Positions 13,872 to 25,049 of a stretch of DNA of 64,000 nt are shown piece after piece. Every line of letters begins with the position of its first letter. Position 1 is the first letter of the stretch. Source of the DNA: Physella acuta (Eukaryota; Mollusca; Gastropoda; Physidae); NCBI RefSeq assembly GCF_028476545.1, contig NW_026731776.1, positions 1,184,501-1,248,500 on the forward strand. Direction: 5' to 3'. The position numbers were made by a program, and so were the translations under genes. The notes under the pieces were generated by a model, which worked only from the letters and a program-made list of their open reading frames with translations, did not search any database and had not been told where the DNA came from.

Positions 13872-14392
13872 TCTATATCTATATACATGTGAAGCACTGT
13901 ATATGTGTCTGTCTTTTATGCATTACTGCACCTTTCATCCAATCACCATGAAACTTTGGGAAGTTGTTGAGAATACTCCTGGAGATGTTTCTGCGAAAAA
14001 ACAAATTCAATTTTGCATGCGCGGCGCCCCGGCAGGGCGTTATTTTGCGCCTCGGCTAACCCGCGAGCGCTATGGCGACTACGTTTGTTTTAAACAGTGC
14101 GATAGACATGGATAAGATGGGGCGTTATAGTCATTCACTAAATTGAATCAGGCGCGTTTGCAGGTGCCCTGGCAGGGTGCAATTTGGCCTCCCCCCCCCC
14201 GGTTAATCCCATGAGCGCTAATGCACCTACGTTCGTTTTAAACAGTGCGATAGACCATGGATACAGCGGGGCATTATAGTCTATTACTGAACTGAATCAG
14301 TCGCGTCCGCCGACGCCCTGGCAGGGTGTGATTTGTCCCGGACTATCCTCTGACTTTCTTCTAACGGCAACGTGTGGAGACGGGCACGCTAG
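13872..14392 (+). mobile_element. short non-autonomous Helitron
   Basis: The element begins TCTATATCTATATACATG after an A at 13871 and ends GGCACGCTAG before a T at 14393. That is the Helitron signature of TC start, CTRR end and AT target without target duplication. A weak hairpin (CGTG/CACG) precedes the end. The 521 bp body holds two and a half tandem units of about 140 bp containing CCCTGGCAGGG, TTTTAAACAGTGCGATAGAC and CTGAATCAG. No transposase coding is present, so it depends on a partner. Confidence 0.75.
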
Positions 14393-14464
14393 TACATTAT
14401 ATAGAGACCCACGCATCATAATATTGATATTACTTTACTCATTGTTTAAAATTTAAAATAGTTT

Positions 14465-14715
14465 TTGTGGAGACGGTGTGGACATCCATCCTCACCGCTG
14501 AAGGGAAAATGGCCAAGAAAACCTCCGAGAGAAGAATGAAAACATCTACACACAAAATTGTACCACCCCCAATGGTCTGCAGGAACTGTGGCAGAGATTG
14601 TCATTCTACGACTGTCATGATCAGCCACCACCTGCAGGAACTGTGGCAGAGATTGTCATTCTACGACTGGCATGATCAGCAACAACAGGGACTACATCAA
14701 AAGAAAATTAATTAA
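14465..14715 (+). mobile_element. probable LINE 3' fragment with zinc-finger-like motif
   Basis: An 82-codon open frame contains MVCRNCGRDCHST followed by MISHH. This resembles the C-x2-C...H zinc-finger-like tail that closes the ORF2 of many invertebrate LINEs (usual form CGRDCHSRIGLISH). A 55 bp segment starting CTGCAGGAACTGTGGCAGAG is tandemly duplicated (14577 and 14632), and the second copy is out of frame. The remainder of the LINE is absent. Family assignment is from motif memory only. Confidence 0.45.
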
Positions 14716-14829
14716 CATCTTAATCTCTGGGCTCAGTCCATTGTCTGACGAGGCAAAAGGAGACATCTAATATAGAAAGTTCAAATGGACTCTGTGACTC
14801 AGTATGTGGCGAATTTGTGGATCTTCTTC

Positions 14830-14953
14830 TTCTTCTTCGTTCTTAATTATTAGTGTTGAAGAGGATCGAGATTTATCTGCCAGTGGGTTTGAACTCGAGA
14901 CTTTTTTTTTTCGAATTTATCAACCATGAGCTTTTTTCCGACTCGACCACGCC
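14830..14953 (-). mobile_element. degenerate SINE fragment
   Basis: The minus strand carries the diverged A-box (GTGGTCGAGTCGG), CTCATGGTTG and B-box region (GTCTCGAGTTC) of the same SINE as 15017-15212. A T run (A on the element strand) interrupts it. It has the same orientation as the neighbouring intact copy. Confidence 0.6.
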
Positions 14954-15016
14954 TCCAACACAATTAAGCGTTACGTGTCAACTGGTTATGCGCCATTGAC
15001 TCCGATTTCAGCCTGC

Positions 15017-15212
15017 TTTTCTTTTTGGATTTGCTTCCATAGCCTTTGTCCAACCAAGAACAAACTACAAGGCAGCAGTTGTTTAATTTCGGAGTTGTCT
15101 CTCCTAGAAGAGTGGCTGTCCCCAGCTATCGAGCCTCATCTGCCCGAGGGTTCGAACTCGAGACTTTTCGGTTTAGCAACCATGAGCTTTACCGACTCGA
15201 CCACGCCGACCC
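15017..15212 (-). mobile_element. tRNA-derived SINE, best-preserved copy
   Basis: The minus strand reads GGCGTGGTCGAGTCGG (A-box region), CTCATGGTTGCTAAACCG, GAGTTCGAACCC (B-box), TCTTCTAGGAGAGACAAC, then CTTGTAGTTTGTTCTT and a TCCAAAAAGAAAA tail. This is the reference for the copies at 14.9, 17.8 and 62.6 kb. Spacing of the boxes fits a tRNA-derived Pol III promoter. Confidence 0.85.
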
Positions 15213-15699
15213 CCGAATTAGTGGATGACAGATCGAAAAAACTCGATCGCCATTTTGTAATATTTTAAAAACTGTTCATGTTTGTACTAAAATCTTAATT
15301 GATGTGTAAAAAAACTCAATATTGATTATTTTCAAATTTATTTTCATTTTACAACTTATAATTTTGATTGACGTAATGTGCAAAGAGCATAATTAAAATA
15401 AATGTATTACCCTTTACAAAACATTCCGTTTTGTTTAAAAATAAGTATACAAATTACGTCCCTTTGTACCTATTACTTCTCTTGATAGATGACTTACAAA
15501 AAAAAAATAAAGCAGGGAAAAAAATTACTTTCTTCTGTTTGTTTTGATGTTGGAAAAATGTATTTAATTAACATGGTTTGATAAAGTGCAATATGGTAGG
15601 TAAAATACAGGTATTTTAAATACTGCCTTTTATTTATTTTATACACTGAATGTACTGTTTACTAATTATTATTTTTGATCAATAATAGTTTATTGTTTG
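15213..15699. other. unique AT-rich DNA
   Basis: AT-rich sequence with no gene or repeat recognised. Confidence 0.4.
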
Positions 15700-15806
15700 C
15701 TTTTATGCATGCGTTTGTGTTTGCGTTTGCATTTGTGTTTGTGTTTGCGTTTGTGTTTTGGTTTGCTTTAGTGTTTGCGTTACGTTTGCGTTTGTGTTTT
15801 AGTTTT
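15700..15806. repeat. GTTTGC/GTTTGT hexamer repeat
   Basis: Interrupted hexamers GTTTGC, GTTTGT and ATTTGT. Short internal repeats of this type are common near Helitron 3' regions, and a Helitron 3' end follows at 16032. Confidence 0.8.
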
Positions 15807-16032
15807 GTTTTTTGAGGGTTGTTAGTGTTAAGTTTAAAGTTGAGTTAGGTTTAGGGTTATGTGTTATTTTCTCAAACGTCCATATTTGCATATAGATATT
15901 TTATTGGAAAAGTAATATATTTCTTAAACCCGGACAATGCGGGTATATGCTGCTTACTAAACACACAAGTTATGGTCCTATACAGATAGATTTTTCACAG
16001 AGGCCAGTGCAGGGCCTGGTCGGGACGGCTAG
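15807..16032 (+). mobile_element. Helitron 3' end remnant
   Basis: GAGTTAGGTTTAGGG and CCCGGACAATGCGGGTATAT precede a hairpin region, GCCAG...CTGGT, and the terminal GACGGCTAG before T at 16033. This matches the CTRR terminus of the 13.9 kb element and of the minus-strand end at 56.09 kb. No convincing 5' start was found, so the left edge is approximate. Confidence 0.5.
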
Positions 16033-17370
16033 TAAAATATACTTTTTAGTTTTTTTAAAACTCAAACTCTTACGCAACAAACAAATGTGAGCAATTGTGT
16101 GACAAGATGAGTAATTTATATTGCAATATTTTAATTAATTTAAAAAAAAATTTAAACATCATTTTAACAGGCGGGTTGCATTGTCACCGGATCTTGACCT
16201 ACATTTCGCGTTTGTAAAAATAAATCGGATGTTGGTAAAATTTTGTTCGCAAATTTTCTACCCAGAACAGGTATTGTATACACCCAAAGTCTAGAACACT
16301 CCGTATGTAGTATGATGGTATATACACCTGAAATGTTCTCTAGAACACATTTAAAGCTATATACACCTGAAATGTTCTCTAGAACACACCTATAATTTGC
16401 CATGAGCGAGAGTGATAGAGCATAGCTTTACAATTTGGGATGTTTATGTTCAACTCAATGCTTTAATGATGCCAGCCTTCGCCCATGGGATTTTAATTGC
16501 AGGTTTTAGAACGTTTGTTTTTCTAGCACGGCAGACGGTACCTGCACGCTCTCAGATGGCAGCACAAGCATGTTTACATTTGGTCACGTGCTTACAGCAG
16601 TGCATGATGGGGAAATGCAAGGGGCGGGGCGAAGTTTTAGCCCATTCCGTCTCTCAGATTTTTATATTTGCCGCCATTTTTTGTGTCAACTGCTGTTTTT
16701 CTTAGCCCTTGTACATGTATATAGCCTATATCGTGTACATGTATATAATATCTTGTAAATATATATAGCCTTTTTTCTTGAGGGTGTAGGGCCTATATTG
16801 CCGATACTATTATATACTAACTATTTAAAATGATTGAAATTGAATCGTAATTTTTAGGACTACAAAGCTAAACGGTTTAATATCTAAATATAGCCATATA
16901 TAACCAATACATAACCGGCTATGTATCTAGATTTAGCCAGCAACTAGCCACTTTGTAGGCATGTGGCTATAATGGAGCCATCTTGAAAAGCGCCATTGGT
17001 GTTACCTTCACATATCTTTTATGCAGGTAATAATCTGAAAATCGATCCAAAACTAATTTAAACCCCGCATAATCAATACACTAGTTAATATTTCATCACA
17101 ATAAACTGCTCTCAGACCCTGCTAAACTAATCATTTGGTGTAAAGAAAACACCCCCCCCCCCCACACACCCCCTTTGCCGTTTCACTACATACATGCACA
17201 TATTTGAAGAGCATATTCATAAAGAGCAGCATATTCAGACGGCTATTTACCGGAGATTAGTTCGCTTTATCCGGACAAAAAATGTGCGGGCAAATTGAAA
17301 CAACTCATTGACCCAGTCACGTGGTCTATGGCTCGTCGCTTGATTAAATCAGAGAAGATTGGCGTGCGAC
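16033..17370. other. unique DNA with small duplications
   Basis: Mostly unique. A 26 bp segment with ACACCTGAAATGTTCTCTAG is duplicated at about 16325 and 16366. A GTACATGTATATA motif is repeated near 16708 and 16736. TAGCCA-rich sequence lies at 16880-16980. A C tract lies at 17152-17163. Confidence 0.5.
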
Positions 17371-17376
17371 CTATGC

Positions 17377-17418
17377 CTGGGCAGCTGGGCAGTTGGGCAA
17401 TTGGGCAGTTGGGCAGTT
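17377..17418. repeat. 9 bp GGGCAGTTG repeat
   Basis: About five copies of GGGCAGTTG with minor variants. Confidence 0.8.
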
Positions 17419-17574
17419 CCTTCTGGGAGTTGTGGGCAGCTGAAGCTGATGTTGATGTAATGTTGCTAGATAGAAGCGGTTAAATTACAGATGTAATTAG
17501 GTTTTTTTTTCAGGCAGCTCCCGTAACCAATCGTGTCAACATATGGTCGGGTGACTTCAACGCTTCATTGTGTG

Positions 17575-17811
17575 TTCTTAGATAGCCCTCACATAGCCCT
17601 TACACAGCCCTTACATAGCTCTTACATAGCCCTTACACGACCCGTACATAGCTCATACATAGCTATTAAATAGCCCTTACGCAGCCCTTACGCAGCCCTT
17701 ACACAGACCTTACATAGCTCTTACATAGCTCTTACATAGCCCTTACATAGCTCTTACATAGCTCTTACATAGCTCTTACATAGCTCTTACATAGCCCTTA
17801 CATAGCCCTTA
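17575..17811. repeat. 11 bp repeat at a SINE tail
   Basis: About 21 copies of CTTACATAGCC or CTTACATAGCT. It abuts the 3' tail of the minus-strand SINE (17812-17945), so it may be an expanded SINE tail. Confidence 0.9.
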
Positions 17812-17945
17812 CAGCAGTTGTTTAACTTTGAATTCGTCTCTCCTAGATGAGGTGCTGTCCCTAGCTACCGACCCAATCAGTCCGGGGTCCGAACTCGGGA
17901 CTTCTGGGTTAGCACCATGTGCTACCCACTCGATCACCTTCTACC
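17812..17945 (-). mobile_element. SINE copy, diverged
   Basis: The minus strand carries GTGATCGAGTGGGTAGC (A-box region), CATGGTGCTAACCCAGAAGT, CCGAGTTCGGACCCC (B-box) and CTAGGAGAGACGAATTC. This is the same plan as the 15.1 kb copy but clearly diverged, perhaps a subfamily. Confidence 0.7.
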
Positions 17946-17984
17946 AGAGCTACACCTTTTTACTTTCTCGTGTACGGAGTAGAG

Positions 17985-18245
17985 GAAGTGTTGTAATCGT
18001 GCAAAAAATTGAAATCGAGATTTTCACTAATCGGAAAAACGTCGGAAAAACATAGTTTTGCAAATTTGTCCGTATGTCTGTGTATGTGTGTCTGTGTGGA
18101 TGTGTGGAGGTGTGTCTGTGAAGACGATAACTTGAGTACCGATACAGCTAGGTTGATGCAATTTCTTATATACACGTATTATACCAAATTTTGTAGTCCG
18201 GTAACATCTTTTCACCGATTTCCGGTAACCGGAAGTGGAAGTTAT
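17985..18245 (+). repeat. dispersed repeat family A, copy 2
   Basis: Shares an ordered set of blocks with 6010-6345 in the opposite orientation: CGTGCAAAAAATTGAA, TTTTGCAAATTTGTCC, a TGTGTGTCTGTGTGG stretch, GATAACTTGAGTACCG and GATTTCCGGTAACCGGAAGT. It contains no long ORF. Confidence 0.7.
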
Positions 18246-18710
18246 TCTACTTTTGGTTTTTCAAAAGCATATCACTTTAGTATTGTTTACGATGGATAAA
18301 CAAAATTTCACGTATAAGTAAAAGATCTAATTCTCTGCCGTCCATCAAATTTATTTTAAGTAATTTCCGAATACCGGAACTAGTATTTCCGATTTCTAAA
18401 AAAAACGTGTATGAATTTATATAGTACTAATATTCCGCACTATTATACACACATTGTTTGCTGTACACTTGTTAAGCAATTCTTTTTTCTAAGAGATTCT
18501 ATTATATTTTTAAAAGTTTAAATAATTTAAAATTGATTAAAAATCATATTCTATATTCCGAATTGCCATCCCCCGTAGTGTTATATAAGTATATTCGAGA
18601 AAAATTGGGGGGGGGGGGGGCACTCCAGCTTTATTTAAAACATCTACTGTGTTTATCATAGGAGAATGAATTTATCGAATTACCTTGGTGGTCGCACTCA
18701 TATAATGTTT
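18246..18710. other. unique AT-rich DNA with a G tract
   Basis: Unique sequence with a 13-base G tract at 18608-18620. No coding potential is seen. Confidence 0.4.
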
Positions 18711-19012
18711 TAAGACATTTTGGATTGAACCATCAAACTTTCAAACAAAGACATTTTGGATTGAACCATCAAACTTTCAAACAAAGACATTTTGGACTGA
18801 ACAATCAAACTTTAAAACAAAGACATTTTGGATTGAGCCATTAAACTTTTAAACAAAGACATTTTGGATTGAACCATCAAACTTTCAAACAAAGACATTT
18901 TGGATTGAACCATCAAACTTTCAAACAAAGACATTTTGGATTGAACCATCAAACTTTCAAACAAAGACATTTTGGATTGAACCATCAAACTTTCAAACAA
19001 AGACATTTTGCA
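18711..19012. repeat. 36 bp minisatellite
   Basis: About eight copies of GACATTTTGGATTGAACCAT plus CAAACTTTCAAACAAA. The later copies are nearly identical. 36 bp keeps frames open on both strands. Confidence 0.95.
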
Positions 19013-19154
19013 TCAAGCCGCCACATTTTGACGGAACAAATTTTGTCTAGACAAAAAAAATGATTGACAAGTTTGCCCCAGGACTTAGCAGATTTTTTTT
19101 TAATCTCTTCAGTCTTGGCCTCACTCACACGCAATCTATTCCAGTTGGGTGAAT

Positions 19155-19335
19155 TGTGGGAGATGTGGGGGTCAGACAATCGTGTGGTGCTAGTGTTGTG
19201 GGGGAGAGGGTTGTGGGGGTGTGGGGGAGAGGGGTGTGGGGGTGTTGGGGAGAGGGTTGTGGGGAGAGGGTTGTGGCGGTGTGGGGGAGAGGGTTGTGGT
19301 TTGTGGTGGTGTGGTGGTAGTGTTTGTCGAGGTGT
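19155..19335. repeat. G-rich GTGTGGGGGAGAGG imperfect repeat
   Basis: Irregular repeats of TTGTGGGGGTGTGGGGGAGA. The many G runs of three or more make G-quadruplex formation plausible. Confidence 0.7.
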
Positions 19336-19365
19336 GTTTGTCAGATGATCCCGTTGTTAAATGTG

Positions 19366-20560
19366 TGGAGGTCACGTTTGGGTGTGGATGTCATGTTTGG
19401 GAGGTGTGGATGTCAAGTGTGGGAGGTGTGGAGGTCAAGTGTAGGAGGTGTGGAGGTCAAGTGTGGGAGGTGTGGAGGTCAAGTGTGGGAGGTGTGGAGG
19501 TCAAGTGTGGGAGGTGTGGAGGTCAAGTGTGGGAGGTGTGGAGGTCAAGTGTGGGAGGTGTGGAGGTCAATTGTGGGAGGTGTGGAGGTCAAGTGTGGGA
19601 GGTGTGGAGGTCAAGTGTAGGAGGTGTGGAGGTCAAGTGTAGGAGGTGTGAAGGTCAAGTGTGGGAGGTGTGGGGGTCAAGTGTGGGAGGTGTGGAGGTC
19701 AAGTGTGGGAGGTGTGGAGGTCAAGTGTGGGAGGTGTGGATGTCAAGTGTAGGAGGTGTGGAGGTCAAGTGTAGGAGGTGTGGATGTCAAGTGTAGGAGG
19801 TGTGGAGGTCAAGTGTAGGAGGTGTGGAGGTCAAGTGTGGAAGGTGTGGAGGTCAAGTGTGGGAGGTGTGGATGTCACGTTTGGGAGGTGTGGAGGTCAA
19901 GTGTGGAGGTGTAGAGGTCAAGTGAGGGAGGTGTGGAGGTCAAGTATGGGAGGTGTGGAGGTCAAGTGTGGGAGGTATGGATGTCACGTTTGGGAAGTGT
20001 GGATGTCACGTTTGGGAGGTGTGGATGGCAAGTGTGGTAGGTGTAGAGGTCAAGTGTGGGAGGTGTGGTGGTCAAGTGTGGGAGGTGTGGATGTCACGTT
20101 TGGGAAGTGTGGATGTCACGTTTGGGAAGTGTGGATGTCAAGTGTGGGAGGTGTGGATGTCAAGTGTAGGAGGTGTAGAGGTCAAGTGTGGGAGGTGTGG
20201 AGGTCAAGTGTGGGAGGTGTGGAGGTCAAGTGTGGGAGGTGTGGAGGTCAAGTGTGGGAGGTGTGGAGGTCAAGTGTGGGAGGTGTGGAGGTCAAGTGTG
20301 GGAGGTGTAGAGGTCAAGTGAGGGAGGTGTGGAGGTCAAGTGTGGGAGGTGTGGAGGTCAAGTGTGGGAGGTGTGGAGGTCAAGTGTGGGAGGTGTGGAG
20401 GTCAAGTGTGGGAGGTGTAGAGGTCAAGTGAGGGAGGTGTGGAGGTCAAGTGTGGGAGGTGTGGAGGTCAAGTGTGGGAGGTGTGGATGTCACGTTTGGG
20501 AGGTGTGGATGGCAAGTGTGGTAGGTGTAGAGGTCAAGTGTGGGAGGTGTGGAGCTTAAG
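19366..20560. repeat. 22 bp minisatellite with AGGTCA
   Basis: About 53 copies of GTGTGGGAGGTGTGGAGGTC plus AA. Variants include GGATGTCACGTTTGG and GTAGAGGTCAAGTGAGG. The block GGATGGCAAGTGTGGTAGG recurs at about 20022 and 20507, showing higher-order duplication. Almost every unit carries AGGTCA, the nuclear-receptor half-site. Open frames here are artefacts. Confidence 0.95.
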
Positions 20561-22010
20561 TCCGGAAAGTGTGGTAGTTGTGTTGTTGGAGGTGTGTTGT
20601 CGTGTCTAAAAATAGCCTTGAATGTTGATGTTATTGTCTAAACATAGTCTTCAATCTTCCTGCTATTTTCAAATCTACGCTACCATTCTGGATCGGGAAA
20701 CCCCGATTAGATAAAAAAAACCAGCCAAACTCCTGGCAATTGACGAGGCATGCGTGCGACATTTGCACGTTTGTCCGTTTGATTTCTGATAATTTCAAGT
20801 GAACTAGATTGATTTCATGTTATCGGTGATTGTCTTAGGATCGATACGACACGCCGGGATAAAGTCTGATGCGATTACTTTAGTCAGATAAAAACAGAGG
20901 TACATAAGCAAAACATAATAAAGGGTATGTTAGTTTGACCGGTGTTGACGTCACTCGGGTCAGCTGGTGTTGACGTCACTCAGGTGAGCTGTGTTCACGC
21001 ATATTGTTTACAAACATTTAACCCAGGTGGATGTAAAAAAAGGGCAGATAATGCTCGGATAGAGTGACTTTTATGATCGAATAAAAACGCTTTAGTTGAT
21101 CGAGTCAACTTCTCAAAGGCTTTTACTTAGTTGACATTGTTTGAATGTCTATCTGTTTGTCTGTTTGTTTATGGGTTTGTGGCAATCTTTTAGCTCAAAT
21201 TAGACCCACCTCTAATGCAGCGATCTCGTTGCAGCTATGTTCGACTCCCATGACAATGCAAAAGTATTTAATTTCGTTAAGAATTTAGATTAGTCATTAA
21301 AACTAAATAGGAAGATCACTATTCCAATAATAAAAGGGAAGACAGAAGATAAAATACTAGCGATTGCAGCTTTATGATGATGGTAAACATTTTTTTCTAA
21401 AACTGACCGTCGACCATACAAAGGGCAGACGACTGACTTTTAAACCTTGCCCGTTACAGAACCGACTTTAAAGCAAATATTTTTTTAGTACGTGCTGTCA
21501 GTTAAAACAAATCACTCAAAATGTGGAAAATAAAACAAGCATAAAAACCTTTACAATTATAGGCTTTTAAATGCACTGGAAATATGGAGAAAAACATTGA
21601 TCGCTAAAATGTATTGGGGATTTAATGCGCGACCAATGCTTTTATTAAAGGAAGCAAATTTTAAAAAAAAACTATTTTTGTTTATTTAAAAGCCTATTAT
21701 TATAAATATTTTTATGTTTGTTTCATCTAATGAGGGTATGGGCACGGGACATAAGAAATAAAATAAAGGGCATTGTCTTAGGCAGCTGCCTATTAAGTTG
21801 ACTGTCTCACAATAGAGTGAGTAGCCTATCGTTTATAACATCCTTTATAGTAACACGATTTTTCATGCAAGAAATAAAAATAAATAAACAGGAAGTATAT
21901 TTAACTATAAAAGTTAAAGTATATTCAATTAACCGTGTAATTACGTTGTAGTAATCGAATATGTTTATTTTCTTTTTACGTCATTTGAGACGTGTTATTA
22001 TTAGTTGATA
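20561..22010. other. longest repeat-poor stretch of the left half
   Basis: About 1.45 kb of unique AT-rich DNA without a long ORF. Two direct copies of GGTGTTGACGTCACTC lie 25 bp apart (20941 and 20966), each containing TGACGTCA. No RNA gene or transposon signature was recognised. Confidence 0.5.
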
Positions 22011-22172
22011 GACTGGTTCTATTTATAGACCGACTGGTCTATTTATAAACTAACCGGTGTCTTCATGGACTGACCGCTCTATTGACAAACTGACCGGTCT
22101 TTTGACCGACCAACCGCTCTATTGACAAACTGACCGGTCTTTTGACCGACCAACCGGTCTACTGACAGACTG
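22011..22172. repeat. degenerate 20/40 bp repeat of ACTGACCGGTCT
   Basis: Units of about 20 bp around GACAAACTGACCGGTC. Two nearly perfect 40 bp copies lie at 22074-22153. Confidence 0.8.
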
Positions 22173-22268
22173 ACCGTAAAATGACAGAAAACACACAAAC
22201 CGCAATTAAAAAAAATAGTTTTTAAATTTGAACAAAAACAAGATTTGGATATGTTAAAAAAAAAACAT

Positions 22269-22549
22269 TTGTAAATATTTAAATAAAATTACACTTATAA
22301 ATATTTAAACAAAACAGGAATCATAAATATTTAAATAAAATTACACTTATAAATATTTAAACAAAACAGGAATCATAAATATTTAAATAAAATTACACTT
22401 ATAAATATTTAAACAAAACAGGAATCATAAATATTTAAATAAAATTACACTTATAAATATTTAAACAAAACAGGAATCATAAATATTTAAATAAAATTAC
22501 ACTTATAAATATTTAAACAAAACAGGAATCATAAATATTTAAATAAAAC
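22269..22549. repeat. 52 bp AT-rich minisatellite
   Basis: About 5.4 copies of a 52 bp unit made of two related halves, each with TAAATATTTAAA: ATAAATATTTAAATAAAATT and ATAAATATTTAAACAAAACA. Copies are nearly identical. Confidence 0.95.
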
Positions 22550-23130
22550 AAAAAGCTAGACGAAACTTTAAAAAACCAGAGAGAAAAAAAACTTACCGAA
22601 TCTCTCGGTGCTGGTGTAAATTTCTCTTTTCAAGATATTGTGTACAACTCTTCACTGCTAATGCGTACAAGTATATTCCATTGCGTACAAATCTCGTCCA
22701 CTGTTATAAACACATTTTTCCACTGTTATTTATATTTACATATTTCTTCCATTGTTATTTATAATTATATGTACATATTTCCTCTACTGCTATGGTGTAC
22801 ATATTTCCTCTACTGCTATGGTGTACAAACCTTCGACAGGTACGTGGGAAGTCTACCTGCACGTGACGTCACCATTAAGTCGTGTTGATATCACTAATGA
22901 TATCTGTCCATTCCAAACACAACAACTGCCTGGTCGGCCAGTTTTATCAGACCTAGCCGCCGTCTTACCTCGGTCTTACCTCGGTCATACCGCCTTCACG
23001 CGATTCGCGGGGTGGGGCGGCTAGAAAATCTTCGCGCTTCTTGTGGTCTAAGGGCGACTACTTGATTGGAAATACGGGCAGGGAAGTAACTGTGATCAAC
23101 TTTATAAACATTAAGGACAGGCGAACTAAG
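22550..23130. other. mostly unique DNA with a degenerate repeat
   Basis: 22640-22830 holds a decayed repeat of about 30 bp (TACATATTTCCTCTACTGCT twice, plus weaker copies). TGACGTCA lies at 22864-22871. The rest is unique with no coding evidence. Confidence 0.5.
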
Positions 23131-24650
23131 GGCGATCACTCTATGGAAACTTTGGACAGGGAACTAAAGAAATATGGACAGGGAACTAAAGAAATATGGA
23201 CAGGGAACTAAAGAAATATGGACATGGAACTAAAGAAATATGGACAGGGAACTAAAGACATATGGACAGGGAACTAAAGAAATATGGGCAGGGAAATAAA
23301 GAAATATGAACAGGGAACTAAAGAAATATGGACAGGGAACTAAAGAAATATGGACAGGGAACTAAAGAAATATGGACAGGGAACTAAAGAAATATGGACA
23401 GGGAACTAAAGAAATATGGACAGGGAACTAAAGAAATATGGACATGGAACTAAAGAAATATGGACAGGGAACTAAAGAAATATGGACAGGGGACTAAAGA
23501 AATAAGGACAGGGAACTGAAAAATGTAGACAGGGAACTAAAGAAATATGGACAGGGAACTAAAGAAATATGGACAGGGAACTAAAGAAATGTGGACAGGG
23601 AACTAAAGAAATATGGGCAGGGAACTAAAAAAATGTGGACAGGGAACTAAAGAAATATGGACAGGGAAATAAAGAAATATGAACAGGGAACTAAAGAAAT
23701 ATGGACAGGGAACTAAAGAAATATGGACAGGGAACTAAAGAAATATGGACAGGGAACTAAAGAAATATGGACAGGGAACTAAAGAAATATGGAAAGGGAA
23801 CTAAAGACATATGGACAGGGAACTAAAGAAATATGGGCAGGGAACTAAAAAAATGTGGACAGGGAACTACAGAAATGTGGACAGGGAAATAAAGAAATAT
23901 GAACAGGGAACTAAAGAAATATGGACAGGGAACTAAAGAAATATGGACAGGGAACTAAAGAAATATGGACAGGGAACTAAAGAAATATGGACAGGGAACT
24001 AAAGAAAAATGGACAGGGAACTAAAGAAATATGGACAGGGAACTAAAGAAATATGGACAGGGAACTAAAGAAATATGGACAGGGGACTAAAGAAATAAGG
24101 ACAGGGAACTAAAGAAATGTGGACAGGGAACTAAAGAAATATGGACAGGGAACTAAAAAATGCGGACAGGGAACTAAAGAAATATGGGCAGGGAACTAAA
24201 AAAATGTGGACATGGAACTAAAGAAATATGGACAGGGAAATAAAGAAATATGAACAGGGAACTAAAGAAATATGGACAGGGAACTAAAGAAATATGGACA
24301 GGGAACTAAAGAAATATGGACAGGGAACTAAAGAAATATGGACAGGGAACTAAAGAAATGTGGACAGGGAACTAAAGAAATATGGACAGGGAACTAAAAA
24401 ATGTGGACAGGGAACTAAAGAAATGTGGACAGGGAACTAAAGAAATATGGACAGGGAACTAAAAAATGTGGACAGGGCCCTAAAGAAATATGGGCAGGGA
24501 ACTAAAAAAATGTGGACAGGGAACTAAAGAAATATGGACAGGGAAATAAAGAAATATGAACAGGGAACTAAAGAAATATGGACAGGGAACTAAAGAAATA
24601 TGGGCAGGGAACTAAAGAAATATGGACAGGGAACTAAAGAAATATGGGCA
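23131..24650. repeat. 22 bp minisatellite
   Basis: About 68 copies of GAAATATGGACAGGGAACTA plus AA. Markers such as AATATGAACAGGG (about 23307, 23677, 23897, 24248, 24556) and AATAAGGACAGGG recur every 220-370 bp, which indicates block duplication. Some units are shortened to AAAAATGTGG. Confidence 0.96.
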
Positions 24651-24654
24651 TCTG

Positions 24655-24772
24655 AAGTAAGCTGTATTCACTGATGTAAGATATATTCACTGAGGTAAGA
24701 TGTATTCACCGAGGTAAGATGTATTCACCGATGTAAGATGTATTCACTGAGGTAAGATGTATTCACTGAATA
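24655..24772. repeat. 19 bp repeat containing GAGGTAAG
   Basis: About six copies of GTATTCACTGAGGTAAGAT. The words GAGGTAAG or GATGTAAG resemble metazoan 5' splice-site consensus, probably by chance. Confidence 0.85.
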
Positions 24773-25049
24773 GAAAAAAATATACCCGCCAGAGGGGTGG
24801 GCAACCATCCTTATAATCTGACGTCAAAACCTCGTACCATTCATCTTATGTAGGAGCTAAACAATGACGTCATTCGATCCTCGCATCGTTTTTATAAAAC
24901 TTATAGAAGATGGCTGTGAATGAAATGTTTAAATAATTCTTTGGACAAAATTTTCTGGAATGTCAGCCGTTATTCTAAGCTGTCATTGGAATGTCAGCCG
25001 TTATTCTAAGCTGTCATTCTCACTTGTTAACCTCATCTGCTATTCTCAA
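24773..25049. other. unique DNA with 31 bp duplication
   Basis: GGAATGTCAGCCGTTATTCT is duplicated at 24957 and 24988. TGACGTCA occurs twice, 46 bp apart (24819, 24865). Otherwise unique. Confidence 0.5.

Noticed and set aside
15840-15866. Telomere-like TTAGGG near GGTTTAGGGTTA
   Set aside because: Only one or two imperfect copies; more likely part of the Helitron 3' region.
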